NCBI GenBank assembly: GCA_964401455.1
Contig: CAYNYI010000074.1
Location: 1 to 15,573 of the forward strand
DNA: 15,573 nt
DNA from: CAYNYI01 sp964401455
Lineage (GTDB): Bacteria; Fibrobacterota; OXYB2-FULL-49-7; CAYNYI01
Direction: 5' to 3'
A program made the translations under genes and the position numbers. The notes beneath the pieces are model-generated. The model did no database searches. It saw only the letters and a list, made by a program, of their open reading frames with translations, and was not told where the DNA came from. Positions 1 through 6,542 of this stretch are shown here, piece after piece; the stretch's first letter is position 1; each line of letters begins with the position of its first letter.

Positions 1-236
1 TCCGGAAAATACTCAATCTGGTTTTTTGAGGCATTCTTAAAGAAAATAGGGGATAGCTCGGAACTGGTAATCTCGGTACGGACCCTTGCTCCCTTTTTAA
101 TACAAAGCCTGTATATTTCCTTGAGAAGCGGAATTCCGGTATCGATTATCTTGATCTTGACATTATCACCTTTTTTTACGCCTACAGAATAGTTTACGAG
201 TATATCCGCCAGCTTTTTCAGTCTCGGATCAGGCAT
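1..236 (-). CDS. M29-family aminopeptidase, N-terminal fragment (cut by window edge)
   Basis: Seventy-eight codons are visible, beginning MPDPRLKKLADILVNYS and continuing with a KKGDNVKI stretch. This is the usual opening of M29 (thermophilic, AmpS/aminopeptidase T-type) metallo-aminopeptidases, which have an N-terminal 'DPR-x-x-K-L-A-x-x-L-V-x-Y-S' block followed by 'V-K-K-G-D'. Such enzymes are cytosolic, use divalent metals and release N-terminal residues from peptides; the metal ligands lie further on and are outside the window. The ATG at 236 is supported by a strong AAGGAG ribosome-binding site about 8 bases upstream. The start overlaps the last 8 bases of the upstream transporter gene (ATGCCTGA), which suggests translational coupling. 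Family assignment rests on the N-terminus only, so it is good but not certain. Confidence 0.75.
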   Translation of the reverse strand, partial: MPDPRLKKLADILVNYSVGVKKGDNVKIKIIDTGIPLLKEIYRLCIKKGARVRTEITSSELSPIFFKNASKNQIEYFP

Positions 237-1875
237 AATCATTCTCCTTTTCTTTTATATTTATGTTTACCATATATTCTGATATTTTAATACAGTGGTT
301 GTTGATATTTTTAATATCGTCGAGAAGATCAAGATGTACCGTTGTTGACTGGACAGTTTCTTTCAAGCCGGCGTTAAGCCGTCTGAAGTGGTTTTCGCTC
401 AGAGTATCTTCGAGTTCTTCAATTCTATTCCGGCTTTCCAAAACCTGTTTCGCTTTTTCGGTATCATTATCAGACAACGCGGAAAAAGTCAGCCGCATCG
501 ATTTAATCACTTCAGAAGTCATTACTAAAATATCTTCGAGGCCTTCTTTGGAGAAAAAGATGCCCTTTAAAGACATTTTGTTGAAGTGCGCGCTTATATT
601 TTTGCTGATTACATCCCCCGCGAGCTCAATGTGCGAGCAGGCAGTTAAAAGAAAACCCTGCCGCCGCGATGCCCAGACAGAAAGTTCGTCCTCAGAGAGT
701 TTCGAAATATAAAGAGATATCCGTTTATGCAGGAAATCCACTTTGTCGTCCGAGCTCTTAATGAATTTTATTCTCGAGAAATCTTTTCCCTCCAGAAGCA
801 CCGGGATTGATGATGCCATTTCAAGGACAATGGAAGACATCCTCTCAATTTCCCGGGAGGCCTGCTGAAGGGCAACCTCGGGCAGATAGGAATAGTCTCG
901 TGAAATATATTTAAGATCGAAACTCGGATTTTCCTTATCCGGTTTAATAAGCCATTTTGTCAGAGCCGAAAAATTCTTTAAAAAAGGCAGAAAAAGCAAG
1001 GCCATGAAGACATTGAAAATAGTATGTATATTCGCGATCTGATGCGGAAGATCATTGGAAACTGACTCGGCGGTTTTTTCAAGCAGAGAAATAAGGGGAA
1101 TAAACAGAAGAACACCCGATATCTTGAAAATAGTGTGGGCCCAGGCTATGCGGCGGGCTTCCGCAGTATTGCGGAAGGCAGCGAGAAGTGCCGTGGCGCA
1201 TGTCCCGATATTCGCTCCAAGAACAAGCGGGACCGCCTGAGTAAGCGTTATGGCCGGGCCGCTCTCACCCGGAACGGCAAGCGCGAGTACGAGCGCTATA
1301 GTTGCGGCCGAGCTCTGTATCAGAGCGGTGAACGCGGCCGATATAAATATGCCAGCGGCAGGGCCGGAAGAAGAGGATAAAAGCTCCCGAAAAAAAACAC
1401 TTTCCCTGAGAGGAGATACGGAAGCGCTCATCATTTCCATTCCGAAAAATATAAGCCCGAATCCGAGAATAAGCCGGCCGGTGTTTTTCCATACCGGATT
1501 TTTGGAAAACATTCTGGTAAAGAAACCCGCTGAGATGAAAAACGGGGCCAGTTTTGTTATTTTCCAGGCAAAAAGCTGAACGGTTATTGTGGTACCTATA
1601 TCCGCGCCGAGAATTATGCTGAGGGCCTGTTTCAATGTTATAAGACCGGCAGATGCGAACCCCACAAGCATAACTGTGGTTGCGCTGGAGCTCTGTGTAA
1701 GAGCGGTAGCAGTAATTCCGACCCCGAGCCCGGCGAGCCGGAATCTTGTGAGTTTCTCTATTATTTGCCGCAGAGAGTTACCGGCGGCGAGACGCAGCCC
1801 TTTGGAGCTTCTGTCCATTCCGAAAAGGAAAAGGCTGAGTCCGCAAATAAGATTAAGTATGTCGACAGGACTCAT
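229..1875 (-). CDS. Na+/phosphate cotransporter family protein with C-terminal PhoU-like domain
   Basis: This 548-residue inner-membrane protein belongs to the Na/Pi cotransporter (NptA/YjbB, PF02690-type) family, which couples sodium to phosphate movement. The two inverted halves each carry the family signature: QSSSATT at residues 61-67 with GADIGTT at 90-96, and QSSAATI at 187-193 with GANIGTC at 220-226. Hydrophobic segments fill residues 1-310. From about residue 325 to the end the protein is soluble and helical, with the spacing of a PhoU-like domain, the usual arrangement in bacterial two-domain members. The ATG at 1875 has no clear Shine-Dalgarno. The gene follows the deacetylase by 19 bases and overlaps the aminopeptidase start by 8, so the three are probably co-transcribed. 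Direction of transport (uptake or export, as proposed for YjbB) cannot be read from the sequence. Confidence 0.93.
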   Translation of the reverse strand: MSPVDILNLICGLSLFLFGMDRSSKGLRLAAGNSLRQIIEKLTRFRLAGLGVGITATALTQSSSATTVMLVGFASAGLITLKQALSIILGADIGTTITVQLFAWKITKLAPFFISAGFFTRMFSKNPVWKNTGRLILGFGLIFFGMEMMSASVSPLRESVFFRELLSSSSGPAAGIFISAAFTALIQSSAATIALVLALAVPGESGPAITLTQAVPLVLGANIGTCATALLAAFRNTAEARRIAWAHTIFKISGVLLFIPLISLLEKTAESVSNDLPHQIANIHTIFNVFMALLFLPFLKNFSALTKWLIKPDKENPSFDLKYISRDYSYLPEVALQQASREIERMSSIVLEMASSIPVLLEGKDFSRIKFIKSSDDKVDFLHKRISLYISKLSEDELSVWASRRQGFLLTACSHIELAGDVISKNISAHFNKMSLKGIFFSKEGLEDILVMTSEVIKSMRLTFSALSDNDTEKAKQVLESRNRIEELEDTLSENHFRRLNAGLKETVQSTTVHLDLLDDIKNINNHCIKISEYMVNINIKEKENDYA

Positions 1876-1894
1876 GCTCTAAAGATAATTATAT

Positions 1895-2650
1895 TTAGCG
1901 TGTCTCAGGAAAATATTTAAGGGCCCAAGTGCCGGACGAAAACCGGTTTATAAGAAAATTTCTCATGAAATTTATCTTTCCGAGAATACTGTTCTCAGCC
2001 ATTGCAATAAGGTCATCTGAAGTATGAAAACTGTAAACTCCTCTTATGGGTATTCTCATTTCGGGGGGGATCCCTTTTCTTGAAACCGCAGAAATGCTGA
2101 ATCCTTTTTTATAGCCCCCTTCGGCAGCGCAGCGTGTTGTGGCGGAGTTGTATCTTCCAAAAGGATAAGACACCGAGGTTACCGCCGTTTGGGTTATATC
2201 CTCAAGCTCTTTTTTGGAATCAATCAGTTCTGAGAACTGTGACTCGGGTGACATTTTATCAAGTCTTTTGTGTGACTTGCCGTGAGACCCGATCTTTATC
2301 CCCGCCTTGGACAGGTTTCGGAGCATTTCTTTATTCATGTGGCGGTGTCTGCCCCCGCCGTAATCCCAGGTGCATCTTTTTCCTGTATAGCCACTTATCG
2401 CAAAAACAATAAAAGGAATGCCGTTATCTATGAGAAAAGGCGCCGCGTTTTCATATACACACTCGAAAGCATCGTCGAAAACTATTCCCGCGGAGAGACG
2501 CGTCGTCTCTTTTTGGGATTCTGTCGGATCCACGAAAGAAACGCCGGCCTCAAGAAGAGAGGAGATGAGTCGTCTGAAGCGGGTCTTACCGGTATTATTT
2601 ATGTCGAAAAAAGAGCCGGAACCTGTTTTATGAAAATCAAAAATTGTCAT
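1895..2650 (-). CDS. Polysaccharide deacetylase (NodB/CE4-like), no signal peptide
   Basis: This 251-residue protein has the carbohydrate esterase 4 / NodB homology fold. Motif 1 is FDDAFE at residues 58-63, giving the catalytic-base and metal-binding aspartates D59 and D60; the family usually has FDDG, so Ala for Gly is a small variation. Motif 2 is SHGKSH at 122-127, supplying the metal histidines H123 and H127. Motif 3 is SYPFGRYN at 161-168. Family members remove N- or O-acetyl groups from chitin-like sugars, peptidoglycan or glycolipid precursors. The N-terminus (MTIFDFHKTG) is not a signal peptide or membrane anchor, so a cytosolic substrate or a non-classical location is implied. It is the first gene of a three-gene minus-strand unit and is divergent from the phosphatase gene with only 56 bases between them. 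The start at 2650 has a weak ribosome-binding site. The substrate is unknown. Confidence 0.85.
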   Translation of the reverse strand: MTIFDFHKTGSGSFFDINNTGKTRFRRLISSLLEAGVSFVDPTESQKETTRLSAGIVFDDAFECVYENAAPFLIDNGIPFIVFAISGYTGKRCTWDYGGGRHRHMNKEMLRNLSKAGIKIGSHGKSHKRLDKMSPESQFSELIDSKKELEDITQTAVTSVSYPFGRYNSATTRCAAEGGYKKGFSISAVSRKGIPPEMRIPIRGVYSFHTSDDLIAMAENSILGKINFMRNFLINRFSSGTWALKYFPETR

Positions 2651-2706
2651 TTTCTAAAATATCTTCTTTCTTCACTTTATCTGTATTGAAAATATATATT
2701 GTATTG

Positions 2707-4311
2707 ATGGCAGATATGAAAAAAAACAATATGAAAGTTTCCGATATACAAGAATGCATCTTGGACGATATCGGTTACGGGCTTTTATGCCTTAGCCGCG
2801 AAGGCGAAATTCTTTTTATGAACTCCAAAGCGTCGGCACTTTTCGGTGAAGCGGAGCAGAAAAACAAAAACCTGGAAAAGACTCTAGCTGAATTACTGAG
2901 GTCTTTCCCGGCTGAGAAAGAAGTTAATGCCGTAATTAGAAAGTATAGAGGCCGCTATTATTCCAGAAAGAGCTGCGGCACCGCATACGGATGTCTTGTA
3001 ATATTTGAGGACATATCCTCATATATGGCCAAAGAGATGCGGATGGACTTTTTTATCGATTCGGTGTTTACCGGACTCATTATTACAGATACAAAAGGTA
3101 TTGTCGAGAGAATAAACAGGGCGGCCTGCGAGCTGACCGGTCTTGAAGAAGATTTTGTAAAGGAGAGTTCTTTTATAACAGAGGTCATTACTTCGGTTAA
3201 AAACGATTTTAAAAGTCCTGAAAAGTTTGTAGAATTTTTTTCCGGTTATAATTCAGATGATTTTTCTTCGTCTGTAACAGTGGAAAAAAAAGAGCCTGAG
3301 AGAAAACTCTTAAAAATATCCCGCGAGGACCAGAATTTTAATAACACTTATATCGGGACCGTCTGGATAATAGACGATATTACCGAGATGGAAGACTACA
3401 TCAGGAAAGAGCGCGAAAGCAAAGTAAATCTGAGAAATGAGTTGAAGGCCCAGATTGAGGAGGTTAATACCAGGAACATAGAGCTTTTGGCTATAAAGGA
3501 AATGCTTGAAAAGGCAAATAAAAGTATTGATACCGAATTGAAAGTCGCGAGAAAAGTGCTTTCCAACCTTATGCCTGCCAGAAACCCCGACCTTCCCGAT
3601 CCTTATACAATAAGCACTATATATATGCCGTCTAATCAGATAGGCGGAGATTTTTTTGAAATTAAAAACACAGAAGACGGAAGAGTGTTTTTTATGCTTG
3701 CCGATGTCTCCGGGCATGGAATGCCCGCCGCCCTGGTAGCTGTAATGGCTAAAATGGTGATAGACAGACACCTTCATAAATATAGTGATTTTTCAACCAT
3801 GTTCTCGGATATAAACGATGAATTGAGAGAACTGATACGTACCGAACATTATCTTACGGCGGTGGCGGGACTTCTTGATACCGAAACAGGTGAACTTGAG
3901 TATTCCCGGTTTTGTCATCCTTACCCGCTTATACTCAGGAAAAACGGGGAGATTGAAGTCCTTGATATAAAGGGAGGATTTTTTCTGGGAATGCTTGATG
4001 AAGTCGAGTATTCATCTTCCAAGACCTCTATAGAACCGGGGGATTCTCTTGTGATGTATTCCGACGGTATAACCGAAACTTTCAATAAAGATTATGAGCA
4101 GTTTGGAAGAGACGGTCTTACTGAAGTGCTTATAAAAAATGCGGCAGTTCCCGCTGAGGATATGGTCCGGGCAGTTATGGACGCGAGGGTTCGTTTTTTG
4201 TCAGAATCCGGCGGAGCCGCGGATATGGATGAGGACGATATAACCCTGATGGTTTTATCCAGAAAACAAGAGGGGAAAGGTGATGAAACCTCTCCCCAAA
4301 CTACGTCTTAA
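2707..4311 (+). CDS. PAS-domain PP2C-type (SpoIIE/RsbU-like) serine phosphatase
   Basis: This is a 534-residue signalling phosphatase. Residues about 15-105 and 113-228 look like two PAS sensor regions: the second has the clear 'F-T-G-L-I-I-T-D-T-K-G-I-V' opening and ends in a 'V-W-I-I-D-D-I-T' strand. Residues 230-285 form a charged coiled-coil linker. The catalytic SpoIIE domain spans about 295-518 with its metal-binding motifs intact: GGDFFE (313-318), DVSGHG (333-338), YSDGITE (451-457) and DEDDIT (508-513). Such proteins normally dephosphorylate an anti-sigma-factor antagonist (STAS protein) in partner-switching. No STAS protein or HPK-type kinase lies nearby. No transmembrane segment is seen, so it is probably cytosolic. 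The ATG at 2707 was chosen because the in-frame TTG at 2644 would run into the divergent gene; ATGs at 2716 and 2731 are also possible, and none has a good Shine-Dalgarno. The last residues are encoded by a probable terminator hairpin of the opposing gene. Confidence 0.93.
   Translation: MADMKKNNMKVSDIQECILDDIGYGLLCLSREGEILFMNSKASALFGEAEQKNKNLEKTLAELLRSFPAEKEVNAVIRKYRGRYYSRKSCGTAYGCLVIFEDISSYMAKEMRMDFFIDSVFTGLIITDTKGIVERINRAACELTGLEEDFVKESSFITEVITSVKNDFKSPEKFVEFFSGYNSDDFSSSVTVEKKEPERKLLKISREDQNFNNTYIGTVWIIDDITEMEDYIRKERESKVNLRNELKAQIEEVNTRNIELLAIKEMLEKANKSIDTELKVARKVLSNLMPARNPDLPDPYTISTIYMPSNQIGGDFFEIKNTEDGRVFFMLADVSGHGMPAALVAVMAKMVIDRHLHKYSDFSTMFSDINDELRELIRTEHYLTAVAGLLDTETGELEYSRFCHPYPLILRKNGEIEVLDIKGGFFLGMLDEVEYSSSKTSIEPGDSLVMYSDGITETFNKDYEQFGRDGLTEVLIKNAAVPAEDMVRAVMDARVRFLSESGGAADMDEDDITLMVLSRKQEGKGDETSPQTTS
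4262..4297 (-). terminator. Probable transketolase terminator, embedded in the phosphatase 3' end
   Basis: An inverted repeat pairs GGGGAAAGGT (4272-4281) with ACCTCTCCCC (4288-4297) around a 6-base loop, with one A/C mismatch in a 10-position stem. Read on the minus strand, the stem is followed by TCTTGTTTTC, a weak T-rich tail, which fits Rho-independent termination of the transketolase transcript. On the plus strand the hairpin is followed by CAAACTACG, which is not T-rich, so termination of the phosphatase transcript is less likely. The element lies wholly inside the phosphatase coding region. Confidence 0.5.
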
Positions 4312-4327
4312 ATACGGACCCGGGCGC

Positions 4328-6310
4328 TCAGATTCCGTATTTTTCGTTAATTCTTATAATGACGGACTCTGTGCAGAAGCCGAATTCTTTTCCGACTGTT
4401 TTGTAAGGACCGGATTTGCCGAATTCATCCACTCCGAGAATAAGCCCTTCGTCTCCGGAGTACTTTTGCCATCCCATTGATATTCCGGCCTCGATAACAA
4501 CACGTTTTTTTACAGACGCGGGTAATACCGACTCTCTGTATTCCGCCGGAGCCAGATCAAACATTTCCCAGGAGGGCATTGAGATTACTCTGGCCTTTTT
4601 CCCTGATGATTCGAGTTCTTTTGCTGTTTCAAGCGCCAGTTTTACCTCGGAACCGCTCGCTATGATCAAGAGATCGGGGGAATCGCAGTCATTAACCGCA
4701 TAAGCTCCTTTTTCTGGCATTGGCTCTTCTATACCCAAAGGTTCAAGCTTCTGCCTCGTCAGGCAGAAAGCGGAAGGGCCGTCTATATTAAGCGCGGCGG
4801 CATAGCAGGCTGCTGTCTCAGCGGAGTCAGCCGGACGGAAAACCGTGAGTCCGGGGATACTCCGGAGCATGGCGAGCTGCTCCACAGGCTGATGTGTAGG
4901 GCCGTCTTCACCGACATATATTGAATCATGTGTATAGATGAAAAAAGCTTTCAGTTTCATGATAGAGGCAAGACGCACGGCCGCTTTCATATAATCAAGA
5001 AAGACCATGAAAGTGCTGCAGTAAGGAATAAAGCCGCCGTGGAGCGCCAGACCGTTGGTAATAACTCCCATTGCGAATTCCCGCACACCGTAAAATATGT
5101 TTTTCCCTTTGTATTCAGGAGGGAAAAAGTCGCCTCCGTTTTTAATGTATGTTTTTGTAGGGGCATTGAGGTCCGCGGAGCCGCCCACAAAATTGGGAAT
5201 CCTTGCCGCGATTGCCTGTATGGTCTCGCCGCCGCTCGCTCTTGTAGCGGCTGCTTTATTTCCGGATTTTTCCAGAAGATATTTTTTCATGTCCGAGAGT
5301 ATTTCTTTTTTGAAATAGCTATCCAGTATTTTCGCCTCTTCCGGATTTTCAGCCCTGAGTTTGTCCATTTTCGCTGTCCAGTCGCGGTATTGCTTTTTCA
5401 GGTTTTCCACATGGGCGGAATAGACTTTCTTTACGTCTTCCGGGGCCTCGAATTCACCTTCTTTATCGAATCCCAAATTCTCTCTCGTGAGCAAAAGCTC
5501 ATCTTTGCCGAGAGGGGCCCCGTGGCTTGCTGCGGTGCCTTCTTTATTCGGAGAGCCGAAGCCGATTTTACTTTTACCGATTATTAAAGAAGGCTTTTCA
5601 GTGTCGTTTTTAGCCCATTCTATAGCTTTTGAGAGTTCGTCTGTATCATGCCCGTCTGTTTCTATGACTCCCCATCCGTATGCTTTGTACCTTGCCGCCA
5701 CATCTTCCGTAAAAGAAAGGTCAGTGGAGCCGTCTATCGTTATATTGTTAGAATCATAATAGGCTATGACATTTCCGAGTTTAAGGTGACCGGCAAGAGA
5801 CGCGGCTTCGGAAGATACACCTTCCATATTGCAGCCGTCTCCCATAAGCGAATATACTTTGTTGTCCAGAAGTTCTGAAAAGACCCCGTTTGTCGCGGAA
5901 TTAAGCATTTTTGAAGCTATGGCAATTCCGATTGAGGCCCCAAACCCGCTTCCGAGAGGACCGGTTGTTACTTCCACTCCTTTGGTATGTCCGAATTCCG
6001 GATGACCCGGGGTGAGTGTCTCGTATTGTCTGAATCCTCTAAGGTCCTCGATAGTCAGGCCGTAGCCGAAAAGATGAAGCAGAGAATAGAGAAGCATAGA
6101 GCCGTGACCTGCGGAAAGAATGAATCTGTCCCTGCCTATCCATTCCGGATGCTCCGGATTATGCTTGAGGTGCTTAGACCAGAGAGTATACGCGAAGTCG
6201 GCTGTGCCCATCGGCAGGCCGGGATGGCCGGAGGCTGCTTTTTCTATGCATTCCGCGGAAAGCATCCTTATAGTGTCTATGGCTCTTTTATCCTCTTTTG
6301 ACAACGGCAT
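4328..6310 (-). CDS. tkt: Transketolase
   Basis: This is a full-length (660-residue) transketolase, close to the usual bacterial length of about 660-670. It transfers two-carbon ketol units between sugar phosphates in the non-oxidative pentose phosphate pathway, using thiamine diphosphate in the cytosol. Visible elements are SGHPGLPMG (27-35, with H29), GHG (68-70), GPLGSG (117-122), the thiamine-diphosphate motif starting GDG at 157-159 and ending NN at 188-189, SHGAPLG (262-268), GGSADL (376-381), REFAMG (410-415) with the cofactor-activating glutamate E411, and HDSIYVGEDGPTHQP (461-475). All key residues appear to be present. The ATG at 6310 is preceded by AAGGAGA at good spacing, one of the best ribosome-binding sites here. 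It is transcribed alone and converges on the phosphatase gene with 16 bases between stop codons. Confidence 0.98.
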   Translation of the reverse strand: MPLSKEDKRAIDTIRMLSAECIEKAASGHPGLPMGTADFAYTLWSKHLKHNPEHPEWIGRDRFILSAGHGSMLLYSLLHLFGYGLTIEDLRGFRQYETLTPGHPEFGHTKGVEVTTGPLGSGFGASIGIAIASKMLNSATNGVFSELLDNKVYSLMGDGCNMEGVSSEAASLAGHLKLGNVIAYYDSNNITIDGSTDLSFTEDVAARYKAYGWGVIETDGHDTDELSKAIEWAKNDTEKPSLIIGKSKIGFGSPNKEGTAASHGAPLGKDELLLTRENLGFDKEGEFEAPEDVKKVYSAHVENLKKQYRDWTAKMDKLRAENPEEAKILDSYFKKEILSDMKKYLLEKSGNKAAATRASGGETIQAIAARIPNFVGGSADLNAPTKTYIKNGGDFFPPEYKGKNIFYGVREFAMGVITNGLALHGGFIPYCSTFMVFLDYMKAAVRLASIMKLKAFFIYTHDSIYVGEDGPTHQPVEQLAMLRSIPGLTVFRPADSAETAACYAAALNIDGPSAFCLTRQKLEPLGIEEPMPEKGAYAVNDCDSPDLLIIASGSEVKLALETAKELESSGKKARVISMPSWEMFDLAPAEYRESVLPASVKKRVVIEAGISMGWQKYSGDEGLILGVDEFGKSGPYKTVGKEFGFCTESVIIRINEKYGI

Positions 6311-6542
6311 ATTTCTTTCTCCTTATGAATTATTTATATAATAGTAATTATTTTCTAAAGTTAAGAGATAAATCCAGGACAATAATTATAAGTTATTGCA
6401 TTTGCACATACAATAAATTTGTATTTTCCCGGGTATGAGCTGAATTTTTAGCGATTAAAGAAATGTAAAGAAAATGCCGAAAATATATTAGAGGTAACTA
6501 TCTTCAATTAAAAGGGTTATACACTTGAACCTTAAGTTTGTA
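6311..6542. promoter_or_regulatory. Divergent intergenic region between transketolase and the fusion-protein gene
   Basis: This A+T-rich stretch must hold promoters for both flanking genes. On the plus strand, TACAAT (6409-6414) preceded 17 bases upstream by TTATAA (6386-6391) is a passable sigma-70-like pair. On the minus strand, TATTATATAAAT-like sequence about 40 bases before the transketolase start could serve as a -10. A perfect 6-base inverted repeat, TTATTG (6393-6398) and CAATAA (6411-6416), with a 12-base spacer overlaps the plus-strand -10 and could be an operator. All of these are short matches in A+T-rich DNA, so each is tentative. No RNA gene is evident. Confidence 0.3.

Noticed and set aside
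263..712. Plus-strand open frame (149 codons) opposite the Na/Pi carrier tail.
   Set aside because: It is antisense to the PhoU-like domain, has low-complexity serine-rich sequence and no ribosome-binding site, so it is treated as chance.
3310..3777. Minus-strand open frame (155 codons) opposite the phosphatase gene.
   Set aside because: It overlaps the SpoIIE catalytic domain, whose motifs are intact on the plus strand. The antisense translation resembles no known family.
4928..5587. Long plus-strand open frame (219 codons) opposite transketolase.
   Set aside because: It lies fully within the transketolase gene, whose protein sequence is strongly conserved. The translated frame shows no recognisable domain and is rich in Phe and Cys, as antisense frames often are.
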